Shown: positions 1 to 7,994, counted from the first letter of the stretch. The stretch: 64,000 nt of DNA from an uncultured Eubacteriales bacterium (GCA_910585875.1 CAJUIK010000001.1:81539-145538); one strand, 5' to 3'. The notes: a model not told the origin generated them from the letters alone. Translations and numbers: made by a program.

Positions 1-1
1 A

Positions 2-886
2 AGCGGCGTCACTTTTGTGCGGGACGTAGGCTCCTATGACGAAATTTGGGAAATTCGGGAGGCTGTGCGGAGCGGGCGGATTGCAATGGCCCCGGATATG
101 CAGCTATCTGGCCGCCCCATTTGCCAGACGGGAGGCACAACCTGGACCATGGTAGGATACCAAGCCGACGGCGAAGATGAATGCCGGAAAGCGGCCCGCC
201 TGATGCTGCGCTCCGGCGCGGATTGGATAAAGCTGATGGGCACAGGGGGCATTATCACAAGGGGCAGCAACCCCAGCGCCACGCAGCTCTCAGTTGAGGA
301 ACTGAGGGCCGCTTCGGAGGAAGCCCACAAGCTGGGCCTCAAATCCTGCTGCCATGTGCAAAACGACGCCGGCGCCCGCAACGCGATTTTGGCGGGGGTA
401 GACTGCCTGGAGCACGGGGATATCCTCTCCGACGAGACCATTCAGATGATGGTAGACCGAGGCGTTTGGCTGGATCCCACGCTTTCCGCCGCCTACTGCA
501 TTTTCAACCGGGCCCCGGAGGGGGAATTCAAGACAAAAGCGGAAAAAGGCTTCAAAACCTCCCTGGACAGCTTTAAGCGGGCCTACGCCGCCGGCGTCCC
601 CTGTGTGCTGGCCAACGACTGCGGCACCCAGTTCTGTTACCATGATGAGTTTGCCTTGGAGCTGGAGATAGCGGCGAACTACTGCGGCGTAAATCCCTAT
701 GAAGCCTTTACCATGGCCACCGTCAACGCCGCCGCTCTATGCGGCGTAGAAAAGGATCTGGGGTCTGTTACCGTCGGGAAAAAAGCCCATTTTGCCGTAT
801 TTGCCCAAGACCCCATTGCGGATATCAAGGCCGCTCAAGACTGCTGTATGACGGTAAAAAACGGTCAAATTCTCTGGAAAAAGTAA
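2..886 (+). CDS. Amidohydrolase family protein, 5' end outside the window
   Basis: A metal-dependent hydrolase of the imidazolonepropionase-like / Xaa-Pro dipeptidase-like amidohydrolase group. The open frame runs in from the left edge: the first codons read SGVTFVRDVG, matching the family's GVTTVRD motif, so a GTG at 17 is an internal codon rather than the start. Visible metal-site elements are the CHVQ histidine, LEHGD and, near the end, LANDCGT, which fit the conserved histidine, histidine and aspartate of the TIM barrel. The C-terminal VGKKAHFAVF segment is the usual return to the small composite domain. The N-terminal HxH motif lies upstream of the window. The natural substrate cannot be told from sequence; a cyclic amide or dipeptide is typical. 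A terminator hairpin follows about 40 nt after the stop. Confidence 0.85.
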   Translation, partial: SGVTFVRDVGSYDEIWEIREAVRSGRIAMAPDMQLSGRPICQTGGTTWTMVGYQADGEDECRKAARLMLRSGADWIKLMGTGGIITRGSNPSATQLSVEELRAASEEAHKLGLKSCCHVQNDAGARNAILAGVDCLEHGDILSDETIQMMVDRGVWLDPTLSAAYCIFNRAPEGEFKTKAEKGFKTSLDSFKRAYAAGVPCVLANDCGTQFCYHDEFALELEIAANYCGVNPYEAFTMATVNAAALCGVEKDLGSVTVGKKAHFAVFAQDPIADIKAAQDCCMTVKNGQILWKK

Positions 887-922
887 CTCTTAACCATCGC
901 TATACGGCAAAGAAAGCGACAG

Positions 923-978
923 CGACGCCCGGAACCTGACTCTTTTTCACAAAAGACCCAGGCTCCGGGCGTCGTTTT
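923..978. terminator. Bidirectional rho-independent terminator
   Basis: Arms CGACGCCCGGAACCTG and CAGGCTCCGGGCGTCG pair with one mismatch around a 20-nt loop and are followed by TTTT on the plus strand. It separates the convergent amidohydrolase and the minus-strand unknown gene. Confidence 0.75.
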
Positions 979-1035
979 ATCAATCGAATCAAGGCCCCAA
1001 GGGCCAAAAGCTCCATAGAGCTTAATAAAATTTCC

Positions 1036-1472
1036 TCACCATTGGCCCTCCTCCCGAAACAGCGCCTTATAGACGGCCCTGGTTTGCGCCTCGTCCCCCA
1101 GGATAAAGGGTCGTCGGCATAACATAAGGTCCAGAAAGACTGTTCCCGCTGCAAGGGGGCGGGCAGGCGCTGCCAGAGCAGGTAGCTTTTGCGCCCAAAA
1201 GCGCTCAAATCCTCCGCCTGGGCATAGGCTTGAGCCAAGCAGGCGAACAGAAAACGGCGGAAGGAGGCGACGGGGAACCGAAACCAGCGCTCCGCCCAAT
1301 AGCCGTTCAGCAGGCTGGCGGAGGCTTTCAAATTCCCGGCGCAAATCTCCAGCTCCAGCAGCGTTCCGTCCTCTGGGTTGGCCAAAAAGAGCTGGTGCAG
1401 CAGCGCAAGATAATCCTCCTGGTGCTCGAACCCGCTTTGGTTCAGCAAAAGCAGAGCGTAAAGCTGTTCCAT
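1036..1472 (-). pseudogene. Unknown small protein, apparently frameshifted
   Basis: I do not recognise the family. From an ATG at 1472 the frame encodes a soluble, leucine- and alanine-rich protein (FRRFLFACLAQAYAQ region) up to ...FWTLCYADDP. There it leaves what looks like coding sequence. The neighbouring frame continues naturally as FILGDEAQTRAVYKALF and stops at 1036. Joining the two at about 1105-1110, with one base missing in a CCC/TTT run, gives a protein of about 145 residues. Without the shift the first frame runs through the terminator at 923-978, which supports a frameshift. The start lies one base after the TGA of the upstream membrane gene, so the two are co-translated. It could be a true pseudogene or an assembly error. 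Confidence 0.5.
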
Positions 1473-1473
1473 T

Positions 1474-1905
1474 TCACCATACCACGTCCCGGAAATAGAG
1501 TTCCAGGGCGATCAAAAACAGAGAAAAGCCGGCGTGAAGCCAGAAGAGGAGGGCGGTCTTTTTGCCCCGGTTGTCCACCGGGGTGGGGCCGCCCGCTCCC
1601 GCCGTTTGGGTTTGCAGCTGCCAGAGCTTGCCGCCGCAATAAAGCAGATAGAGGTTCAGCAGCCCGTAAAGGGCCAAGTTCAGCGGAAAAAGGCCATATT
1701 GGTTCGTCATTTGGGCCAGCAGTACCGCCAAAGTGCCCAGCATCATCCGCTTGGGGATTTTTTCCGTGTCCGGCCGGGAATAAACCCATTCATTCCGCGC
1801 CGTCAAAGCGCACAGGGCGCCGTTGAGCAGCAAATCCCCCCAGAGGGACGTTTTGAGAATCAATACCATCAAAAGCAGGTTGAAGGGATAGGGGACATAA
1901 TCCAT
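1474..1905 (-). CDS. Small integral membrane protein, unknown function
   Basis: A 143-residue protein with about four hydrophobic segments: near residues 5-30, 52-68, 72-92 and, after a glycine/proline-rich loop (AGAGGPTP), 115-135. A good GAGGAGAGG ribosome site precedes the ATG at 1905. It is followed immediately by the frameshifted unknown gene with a TGA-A-ATG junction, so they form a two-gene unit. No catalytic motif is visible and I cannot assign a family. Confidence 0.6.
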   Translation of the reverse strand: MDYVPYPFNLLLMVLILKTSLWGDLLLNGALCALTARNEWVYSRPDTEKIPKRMMLGTLAVLLAQMTNQYGLFPLNLALYGLLNLYLLYCGGKLWQLQTQTAGAGGPTPVDNRGKKTALLFWLHAGFSLFLIALELYFRDVVW

Positions 1906-1930
1906 GGATTCCTCTCCTCCTCAAGATATG

Positions 1931-1968
1931 CCGCAAAAGCATGGGCAAAATTGCCCATGCTTTTGCGG
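1931..1968. repeat. 38-bp near-perfect palindrome (hairpin)
   Basis: Arms CCGCAAAAGCATGGGCAA and TTGCCCATGCTTTTGCGG are exact complements separated by AA. It lies between the stop of the secreted-protein gene at 1980 and the ribosome site of the next minus-strand gene. There is no long T tract on either side, so it may be a terminator or a 3'-end stabiliser. Confidence 0.7.
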
Positions 1969-1979
1969 TAGTTAATCAC

Positions 1980-2954
1980 TTATTTGCCATACCAAGGGCT
2001 GTTGAAATACCGATTGGTATCAAACTTCGCAAATTCATATGTATGTGAATGGTATGTCTTTGGGCAAGCCCTTCCGCTTGTATATGCAGTAAAGGTAGAA
2101 CATGCTGCGCGAGAACCTGGACCTAACAGGTTGCATTTATCACTGTTTCGGCAAAAAGTAACTTGCTGCAAAGAGACATCACAATCACTTCCATTAAAAT
2201 TGGTTGCCGCTTTGATAGGATGCGCAAGCTTGCTGTAGTGAATATCATCTGTGTGAGGACCATTGAAACGATTACAATGGACTTGATCTCCTACAGAATA
2301 TTTTGTTCCATATGGAGGCCCAACAAAGTCTAAATCTTCCGATAGCGAAGCAAGATACTCTTCGTTCTTTTCATCCATAAGATCAAACAGATCGAAAAGA
2401 TCTTCCTCAATCAAAATCTTTGGAGAGTGTTCATCTACCAAAGCAGAATCATCCGTATCCAAAGCATAAACAGCCCGTTCCAACTCGCCTTGAATCGTGG
2501 GTTCAACATGCTTTGTGGTAATGGACACTCGTTGAGCACAAAGATTTGTATTCAACTCATATTCCATATTCATAGGAACCGCTACAGGGACTTTATATTC
2601 AATAAATCCATCTCGATTTATCAAATACTCCTGTCCATCGATGAAGATGTTTCCGCCCATCAAACGAGAGATGCGGTACATATAATCTTCTTCAAAAACC
2701 CACCCACTATTTCCAAACATAGTGGTAACCTCATCCTCATTGTACCCTTCAGCGATAAAATCGTCAAGGGTCAGTTGTGCAGTTGTCTTGGCGTAAACAG
2801 GGAGAAGAATACATCCCGTATTCTCATTCTCTTCAACAGAGTTTGCTTGGGCCAGAGATAAAACACCAGCAAAAACAGAAAACGCCAGTATCAGACATAA
2901 AAACCTAAAGGACTTCTTCATTTTCAGACAAAAAAGACGACTTATCTTCAACAT
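1980..2954 (-). CDS. Secreted cysteine-containing protein, unknown family
   Basis: A 324-residue exported protein. The N-terminus has a signal peptide: MKKSFRFLCLILAFSVFAG is preceded by 11 further residues, so an ATG at 2921 is an alternative start, and cleavage is plausible after ...SLAQA. Neither start has a clear Shine-Dalgarno sequence. The middle is acidic (EEDLFDLFDLMDEKNEEY). The C-terminal 110 residues hold six cysteines and several histidines (VHCNRFNGPH, GSDCDVSLQQ, VTFCRNSDKC, AACSTFTAYTS, RACPKTYHSHTY), suggesting disulfides or a metal site. The gene is clearly AT-richer than its neighbours and has its own strong promoter, which suggests recent acquisition. I do not recognise the family. 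A secreted effector or surface protein is possible, but no enzymatic motif is visible. Confidence 0.7.
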   Translation of the reverse strand: MLKISRLFCLKMKKSFRFLCLILAFSVFAGVLSLAQANSVEENENTGCILLPVYAKTTAQLTLDDFIAEGYNEDEVTTMFGNSGWVFEEDYMYRISRLMGGNIFIDGQEYLINRDGFIEYKVPVAVPMNMEYELNTNLCAQRVSITTKHVEPTIQGELERAVYALDTDDSALVDEHSPKILIEEDLFDLFDLMDEKNEEYLASLSEDLDFVGPPYGTKYSVGDQVHCNRFNGPHTDDIHYSKLAHPIKAATNFNGSDCDVSLQQVTFCRNSDKCNLLGPGSRAACSTFTAYTSGRACPKTYHSHTYEFAKFDTNRYFNSPWYGK

Positions 2955-2963
2955 AGCTATGTT
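2950..2963. promoter_or_regulatory. 14-bp perfect palindrome at the transcription start (candidate operator)
   Basis: AACATAGCTATGTT is a perfect inverted repeat lying where transcription from the adjacent promoter should begin, and it overlaps the upstream ATG of the secreted-protein gene. Its position fits a repressor site; the cognate regulator is unknown. Confidence 0.45.
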
Positions 2964-2971
2964 ATGCTTAT

Positions 2972-2999
2972 ATTATATCATAATTTTTTAGATTGTCAA
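2972..2999 (-). promoter_or_regulatory. Sigma-A promoter of the secreted-protein gene
   Basis: On the minus strand TTGACA (2999-2994) and TATAAT (2977-2972) are separated by 16 nt. Both hexamers are exact consensus, in an AT-rich setting. Confidence 0.75.
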
Positions 3000-3030
3000 T
3001 AAAATTTATTTATATTTATTTATTTTTATA

Positions 3031-3840
3031 TCATTTAAAATAAACTGTAATCTGCCGCTGAGGGTAGGGGATATGGAAACCGTTCATCAACAGGGCGTCT
3101 TTGACGGCCTCATAGAGGTCGCAGCGGGTTTCGATCATATCCTGGCCGGCGGTCCAGGCCCGGGCCCGGATGGTCACGGCGCTGTCCGCCAGCTCCCAGA
3201 CCTTGACGAAGATAGGCCGGCTCTGGTCCACTCGGGGGTCGGCGGCGATCACGTCCTGAATCAGCTGGCGGGCGGCGGCGGTGTCGTCCTCATAGCCGAT
3301 TCCCACCGTCAGCTCCAGCTGCCGCTTGCCCTCGGCGGAATAATTGACGATATTGCCCTTGCTCAGCTGGCCGTTGGGCACATAGATCAGCTTATTGTCC
3401 ACAGTGGCCAAGGTGGTATGGATAAAGCCAATGAGCCGCACGGCGCCCTCTGCGCCGCAAAGCTCCACATAATCTCCAATCTTAAAGGGCTTGGTGTACA
3501 GCACAAAAATACCCCCGGCGATGTTGGCCAGCGTATCCTGCATGGCCAGGGAGAGAGCCAGGCCGAAAACGCCCAGCAGGGTGATGAATGAGGAAGACGG
3601 GATGCCCAACTGGCCCATAATCACGGTGAACAGCACAAAATAGAGAACCAGGCGGCAGACCGTCAGCAGGGTATGAGTCAGGGACGGCTCTAAAGAGCCC
3701 CGGCCCAAAGCCCGGCTCAGCAGCCGCAGAGCCAAACGAATGAGCAAATATCCCAGCAACGCCGCCAGAGCCGCCCGGATCAGCGTCTCGGCGCTCAGCC
3801 GGGAAAGCCGGTTGATAAAACTTTGCATTTCTCCGTCCAT
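3031..3840 (-). CDS. mscS: Small-conductance mechanosensitive channel, MscS family
   Basis: A 269-residue pressure-relief channel that opens on hypo-osmotic shock. Three transmembrane segments lie in the first 125 residues. The pore helix TM3 carries the family signature with alternating small residues (LGVFGLALSLAMQDTLANIAGG), followed by FVLYTKPFKIGDYVEL, the start of the cytoplasmic beta domain. The length is close to E. coli MscS (286). The start at 3840 has the ribosome site AAGGAGGAATGCTGA. A weak extended -10 (TGGTAAGAT on the minus strand near 3867) may drive it. It is monocistronic, with the AT-rich secreted-protein gene downstream. Confidence 0.92.
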   Translation of the reverse strand: MDGEMQSFINRLSRLSAETLIRAALAALLGYLLIRLALRLLSRALGRGSLEPSLTHTLLTVCRLVLYFVLFTVIMGQLGIPSSSFITLLGVFGLALSLAMQDTLANIAGGIFVLYTKPFKIGDYVELCGAEGAVRLIGFIHTTLATVDNKLIYVPNGQLSKGNIVNYSAEGKRQLELTVGIGYEDDTAAARQLIQDVIAADPRVDQSRPIFVKVWELADSAVTIRARAWTAGQDMIETRCDLYEAVKDALLMNGFHIPYPQRQITVYFK

Positions 3841-3905
3841 TCAGCATTCCTCCTTTTTTCAACGCTATCTTACCATAAAGCTGCCCAAGGAGAAAGAGCG
3901 TTTTT

Positions 3906-3924
3906 TCGGGGCGACGCCCCGAAC
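3906..3924. repeat. 19-bp GC-rich palindrome upstream of mscS
   Basis: TTCGGGGCG-A-CGCCCCGAA is a perfect palindrome, flanked by TTTT on one side and CCCCC on the other. The related TCGGGGCGCCCCGA occurs just upstream of gyrA (44886-44901), suggesting a small repeated intergenic palindrome. Confidence 0.5.
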
Positions 3925-3940
3925 CCCCGCAAGCCCTATC

Positions 3941-3982
3941 GAAAAAAAACACCCCCCCTGTCTTTTTCATGACAGGGGGGTT
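3941..3982 (-). terminator. Rho-independent terminator of the small membrane-protein operon
   Basis: Arms CCCCCCTGTC (3953-3962) and GACAGGGGGG (3971-3980) form a 10-bp stem with an 8-nt loop. On the minus strand the stem is followed by TG and eight T residues. Confidence 0.88.
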
Positions 3983-3992
3983 CAAAATCAAG

Positions 3993-4289
3993 TCATCGGA
4001 TATCCGGCTTATCCCGCACCGCAATCCCTTTCTCCACGCCATAAAGATTCAGATAAAGTACTCCAAGGGGAAACGATACGGATAAAATGGAAAAAATAAC
4101 GCATATCACATATTGTTTTTGCCGCCCAAAATAAATAGAAGCAAAGAGAAAATAGGCTTCTAACGTGATTACGGCGACCCAGCTTAACCAGCTGATATGA
4201 ATCAAATTTAGGAATATTGCAACGCTGGCCCATTTGCTGAATCTGCCTAAATTTTCTCGTGTAAATACACGGCCCCAACGGATATGCAT
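3993..4289 (-). CDS. Small membrane protein coupled to an upstream peptide gene
   Basis: A 98-residue protein starting at the ATG at 4289 (MHIRWGRVFTREN). It has three hydrophobic stretches at about residues 21-40, 38-52 and 59-80 (AVITLEAYFLFASIYF, YVICVIFSILSVSF). Its start codon overlaps the stop of the upstream 23-residue reading frame in a TGATG junction, so translation is coupled. It has no independent ribosome site, and a strong terminator follows. The gene is AT-rich compared with the surroundings. Family unknown. The arrangement resembles peptide/immunity or leader-peptide/regulated-gene pairs, but nothing in the sequence decides between them. Confidence 0.55.
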   Translation of the reverse strand: MHIRWGRVFTRENLGRFSKWASVAIFLNLIHISWLSWVAVITLEAYFLFASIYFGRQKQYVICVIFSILSVSFPLGVLYLNLYGVEKGIAVRDKPDIR

Positions 4290-4360
4290 CAATAATCCCC
4301 AGAATCGGCAATCACGCCTTCAGCTGTAACCGCCAAAAACCCTTTGAAATTTTTCTTCAT
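4289..4360 (-). CDS. 23-residue peptide, upstream partner of the membrane protein
   Basis: A short reading frame beginning MKKNFKGFLAVTAEG and ending VIADSGDY. The ribosome site AAAGGGG lies 6 nt before its ATG at 4360, better than that of many annotated genes here, and a near-consensus promoter lies 70 nt upstream. Its TGA overlaps the ATG of the membrane protein. The N-terminal half is basic and hydrophobic, the C-terminal end acidic. It may be a translated leader that controls the downstream gene, or a small bioactive peptide. It is too short for homology judgement. Confidence 0.5.
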   Translation of the reverse strand: MKKNFKGFLAVTAEGVIADSGDY

Positions 4361-4429
4361 GCTGCGCCCCTTTCATTTTACGCGACGGCTATGCGCAATT
4401 TTCACACAAATGATGGAATGTATTATTTT

Positions 4430-4457
4430 AGTATAGCGCTGTTCTTCAAAATGTCAA
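4430..4457 (-). promoter_or_regulatory. Promoter of the peptide/membrane-protein operon
   Basis: Minus strand TTGACA (4457-4452), 16 nt, TATACT (4435-4430). The stretch 4361-4702 has no convincing gene; it holds this promoter and the divergent promoter of the acyltransferase. Confidence 0.7.
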
Positions 4458-4643
4458 TATAAACTTTTAATTTTTCTTCTCGCAAAATTTTTTCATAGGA
4501 AGCGCCGGAACCCGCCGCGACGCCGGCATACCGCAATCCCATCGCGGGGAAGTTTTCAGGAACCTTTCGTTCAAGCCGCTCCCCGACGGCCGCAGACTTT
4601 GGAATCTCCCTCAGCAATATTTTGCGCAATCTGGCAGACGAGA

Positions 4644-4672
4644 TAGACAATGTTCCGGTTGTGTGGTATGAT
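4644..4672 (+). promoter_or_regulatory. Promoter of the acyltransferase gene
   Basis: TAGACA (4644-4649), 17 nt, TATGAT (4667-4672), about 30 nt before the TTG start of the downstream gene. Confidence 0.6.
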
Positions 4673-4702
4673 AGACACAATGAGAAAAAGGGAGGAACGA
4701 CT

Positions 4703-5905
4703 TTGGCAAACCGGCAAACACACAGAGCCAAACCTCCGCGCCGCTGGGTCTATCGGGCGGTAACCATGGCGGCCAGGCCGGCGCTGAAACTCTTTTTGGG
4801 CCTGGAAATCGACAACAGCGCCACCCAAGGGATGGAAGGCCCGGCTGTGGTGGTGTCCAACCATCAGGGGATGCTGGATTTTATCCTGGTGGCCGCGGCT
4901 TTTCCCCAATGGGAGATCAACTTCGTGGCCTCCATGCAGTATTTTGAGCGCCCGTGGCTGCGCTGGCTTTTGGATTGGATGGGCGCTATTCCCAAGCGGC
5001 AGTTTTACCCGGACCTGGGCGCGGTAAAGAGCATTATCTCCCGCATACGCCAAGGCGGCGTCGTGGGAGTCTTCCCCGCCGGGCAGACCTCCATGTGCGG
5101 CGTCCCCGGCCCCGTGGGCGACGGCATCGGCCGCCTGTGCCGCAAGCTCAAGGCCCCGGTGGTCTGCGTCCATTTGGACGGCGCCTTTTTCTCCATGAGC
5201 CGCCTGTGCGGCTTCCGGGTCTGCCGGGGGCTGTGCCAGGTTACCACCAGCCTGCTGCTGACGCCGGAGCAGCTGGCCCAGATGACCGACGAAGAGGCGG
5301 CCCAAGTCATCCGCCAGGCCATTGATTACGACGAATACGCCTGGGCGGAGCAGGCCCGCCCCCATTACAAGGGCAAGCGGGCCGCCGGATATGAAAACCT
5401 GTGCTGGCGCTGCCCCAAATGCGGCGCGGAATTCGCTTTCCGCTCCCGGGGAAGCCGGCTGGTCTGCGAAAACTGCGGCAACGAGGCCCTGGTGGGCCCG
5501 ACGATGCTGCTTCGCCCCGCTCGGCCCGATTGCCAGGTCTTTTCCACCCTGCGGGATTGGTACGCCTGGCAGCGCCGTCTGCTGGAGCAGGCCGACGGGC
5601 CTGATTTTGCCATGAGCGAGCCTGTGGAGCTGCGGCTGGGCGCCCGCCGGGGCCGGGGCGCGATGACCTTGACCCGCCGGGAAATCCGCTATGACGGCTC
5701 GTTGGACGGCCTTCCCTTTTCTTTCTCCATTGAAAACCGGCTGCTGCCCGGCCTGCTGGCCAGCAGCCGCGGATATTTTGAAATTTACAACGCCAGCTGC
5801 GGCGCCATGCGGTTTTACCCTGCGGACGGCCGCCGGGTAGCCAAGTGGAAGCAATGCCAGGAATACCTTTACCAGACCAGCGAGGACAGGGCGGAGGCGG
5901 ATTGA
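4703..5905 (+). CDS. PlsC-type acyltransferase with C-terminal zinc ribbon
   Basis: A 400-residue protein of the 1-acyl-glycerol-3-phosphate acyltransferase superfamily, which transfers acyl chains to lysophospholipids at the membrane. The start is the TTG at 4703 with GGGAGGAACGAC just before it. An in-frame upstream codon at 4622 precedes the promoter's end and can be discarded. The catalytic HX4D motif is NHQGMLD (H54, D59) and the substrate-binding block is FPAGQTS (about 125-130). After the acyltransferase domain (about 45-215) come two cysteine pairs, CPKC (237-240) and CENC (255-258), a four-cysteine zinc ribbon, then about 130 residues with no recognised domain. Standard PlsC is about 240 residues, so the C-terminal half is an unusual addition. 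Confidence 0.8.
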   Translation: MANRQTHRAKPPRRWVYRAVTMAARPALKLFLGLEIDNSATQGMEGPAVVVSNHQGMLDFILVAAAFPQWEINFVASMQYFERPWLRWLLDWMGAIPKRQFYPDLGAVKSIISRIRQGGVVGVFPAGQTSMCGVPGPVGDGIGRLCRKLKAPVVCVHLDGAFFSMSRLCGFRVCRGLCQVTTSLLLTPEQLAQMTDEEAAQVIRQAIDYDEYAWAEQARPHYKGKRAAGYENLCWRCPKCGAEFAFRSRGSRLVCENCGNEALVGPTMLLRPARPDCQVFSTLRDWYAWQRRLLEQADGPDFAMSEPVELRLGARRGRGAMTLTRREIRYDGSLDGLPFSFSIENRLLPGLLASSRGYFEIYNASCGAMRFYPADGRRVAKWKQCQEYLYQTSEDRAEAD

Positions 5906-5981
5906 CCTGCGCCAGATAACCCGGCCCCCGCTTTTGGATCATACGGCAAGACCCAATTTTATTAAAAGGAGAATGAGCAGT

Positions 5982-7994
5982 ATGAAACCTATCAAAGTTC
6001 CTGATTTCGCCAACTACGAGATGCTGTCCAACCTGGAGTTCGCTCCAGAAGGCGCATACGGCGTGCTTTGCGTTTCCCAAGCGGATGTGGAGAGCAACAG
6101 CTACCACAGCAATCTGTGGGCTTTCAACGTGGAAAAGGGGGAATTCCGCCAGCTGACCAGCGGCAATGCGGAGCGTTCCTTTGATTTTAACAGCCCCTCT
6201 TCCGTGATTTTCCCCGGCGTCCGCAGCGACGCCGACAAAAAGAAGGTGCAGAACGGGGAGCAGCTGACGGTCTTCTATGAAATCAGCTTGGAGGGCGGCG
6301 AAGCTCAGGAGCTGTTCCGGGTTCCCCTCAGCGGCGCTTCTGCCAAAAAGATGAACGACGGCCTGTATCTGCTGACCGCCTCCTTCGACAACGCCCGGCC
6401 GGATTTTGACGCTCTGGAAGGCAAAGAGCTGGAAGCCGCCAAAAAAGCTTGGGAAGAGGAAAAGGATTATGAGGTTGTGGACGAACTGCCCTTCTGGTTC
6501 AACGGCCAGGGATTTATCAACAAAAAGCGTTCCCGCCTTTATCTCTACAACAGCGCCGACGGCAGCCTGAAGCCCTTGACAGAGCCTCTGTTCGACGTGG
6601 GCGGCGTCAAATACTGCGCCGGCGGCAACAAGGTGATTTACACCGGCCACAGCTTCAGCGCCATGCGGGGCCAGAGCAACGCCCTGTATCTCCACGACGT
6701 GAGCAGCGGCGAGACGACCTGCCTGGTGGAAGACGGCCCCTACAGCATCCATAACTTCTGCCTGGATCACGACAACGGCCGTATCGTCTTCTCCGCCAGC
6801 CGGGTGGTAGAGGGCGCTCCCGTCCCGGGCAACAGCCTGTACGCCGTGGGCGTCAAGGATAAAAAGCTGGAAACCCTGTATGAAAACGTCCCCGAGGATC
6901 TGGGCTGCACCACCGGCTGCGACGTCCGCTACGGCGGCGGCTGTACCATGAAAGCCGAAGGCGGCAAGCTCTACCTGGTGACTTCTTATGACAACACCAG
7001 CGGCCTGTGCCAGCTGGAAGGCGGCAAACTGCGCCATATCACCCCCGCGGAACTGGGCGTGGATTTCTTCGGCATTCGCGGCGGCAAGCTCTATACCGTG
7101 GGCCTGAAAAACACCCGGCTCCACGAGGTCTATGAAGTGGACGCCGCTTCCGGCAAGGATACCCAGCTGAGCAATTTCAACGGCGATTTCTTCCAGGATA
7201 AGTATGTGGCTCAGCCCCAGCCCCTGTCCTTCATCAATAAGGACGGCGTGCGCATCGACGGTTTTGTGCTGCTGCCCATCGATTATGACGACAAGAAAAA
7301 GTATCCCGGCATTCTGGAGATCCACGGCGGCCCCCGCACCAACTACTGCGCCGGCTTTATGCACGAAATGCAGGTCATGGCCAGCGCGGGCAGCTTTGTG
7401 TTCTTCTGCAATCCCCGGGGCTCCTCTGCCCGGGGCGACGAGTTCGCCGACATCCGGGGCAAATACGGCACCATCGATTACGACGACCTGATGGCCTTCA
7501 CCGACGAAGTGCTGAAAAAATATCCCCAGATCGACGACAAGCGCCTGGGCGTCACCGGCGGTTCCTACGGCGGCTTTATGACAAACTGGATCATCGGCCA
7601 CACCAACCGGTTCGCCGCCGCGGCCAGCCAGCGCTCTATCTCCAACTGGGTCAGCTTCTATGGCGTCTGCGATATCGGCCCCTGGTTCGGCAAGCGGGAA
7701 ATGGGCGGCGCCACCCCCTGGACCGACCTGGAGGGAATGTGGAGAGCTTCCCCTCTGCAATACGCCATGAACGCCGAGACTCCCACTCTGTTCATCCATT
7801 CCGACGAGGATTACCGCTGCTGGCTGCCTGAGGGCATTCAGATGTACTCCGCTTTGCAGCTGAAAGGCGTGCCCACCCGGATGTGCATCTTCCACGGCGA
7901 AAACCACGAGCTGTCCCGCTCCGGCAAGCCCAAGCACCGGGTCCGCCGCATGAACGAGATCAACGACTGGCTGTTCCATTACATCAAGAAATAA
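5982..7994 (+). CDS. S9 family serine peptidase (acylaminoacyl-peptidase / prolyl oligopeptidase type)
   Basis: A 670-residue cytosolic peptidase. An N-terminal beta-propeller of irregular repeats (about 1-400) restricts access to a C-terminal alpha/beta-hydrolase domain. Catalytic triad: Ser528 in GGSYGG, Asp608 in HSDEDYRC, His642 in GENHELSR. HGGPRTNY before the serine supplies the oxyanion region. The closing GKPKHRVRRMNEINDWL is typical of the acylaminoacyl-peptidase/DPP group. The start at 5982 is chosen because AAGGAG sits 10 nt upstream; the ATG at 5973 is too close to it. It ends at a strong bidirectional terminator and is probably monocistronic. It likely degrades short peptides; there is no signal peptide. 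Confidence 0.9.
   Translation: MKPIKVPDFANYEMLSNLEFAPEGAYGVLCVSQADVESNSYHSNLWAFNVEKGEFRQLTSGNAERSFDFNSPSSVIFPGVRSDADKKKVQNGEQLTVFYEISLEGGEAQELFRVPLSGASAKKMNDGLYLLTASFDNARPDFDALEGKELEAAKKAWEEEKDYEVVDELPFWFNGQGFINKKRSRLYLYNSADGSLKPLTEPLFDVGGVKYCAGGNKVIYTGHSFSAMRGQSNALYLHDVSSGETTCLVEDGPYSIHNFCLDHDNGRIVFSASRVVEGAPVPGNSLYAVGVKDKKLETLYENVPEDLGCTTGCDVRYGGGCTMKAEGGKLYLVTSYDNTSGLCQLEGGKLRHITPAELGVDFFGIRGGKLYTVGLKNTRLHEVYEVDAASGKDTQLSNFNGDFFQDKYVAQPQPLSFINKDGVRIDGFVLLPIDYDDKKKYPGILEIHGGPRTNYCAGFMHEMQVMASAGSFVFFCNPRGSSARGDEFADIRGKYGTIDYDDLMAFTDEVLKKYPQIDDKRLGVTGGSYGGFMTNWIIGHTNRFAAAASQRSISNWVSFYGVCDIGPWFGKREMGGATPWTDLEGMWRASPLQYAMNAETPTLFIHSDEDYRCWLPEGIQMYSALQLKGVPTRMCIFHGENHELSRSGKPKHRVRRMNEINDWLFHYIKK

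Noticed and set aside
4423..4731. Minus-strand frame ending ...YIDILKNSAILK
   Set aside because: Looks coding in its last 40 residues but has no ribosome site, overlaps the divergent promoters on both strands, and part of the apparent protein is the TTGACA promoter itself.
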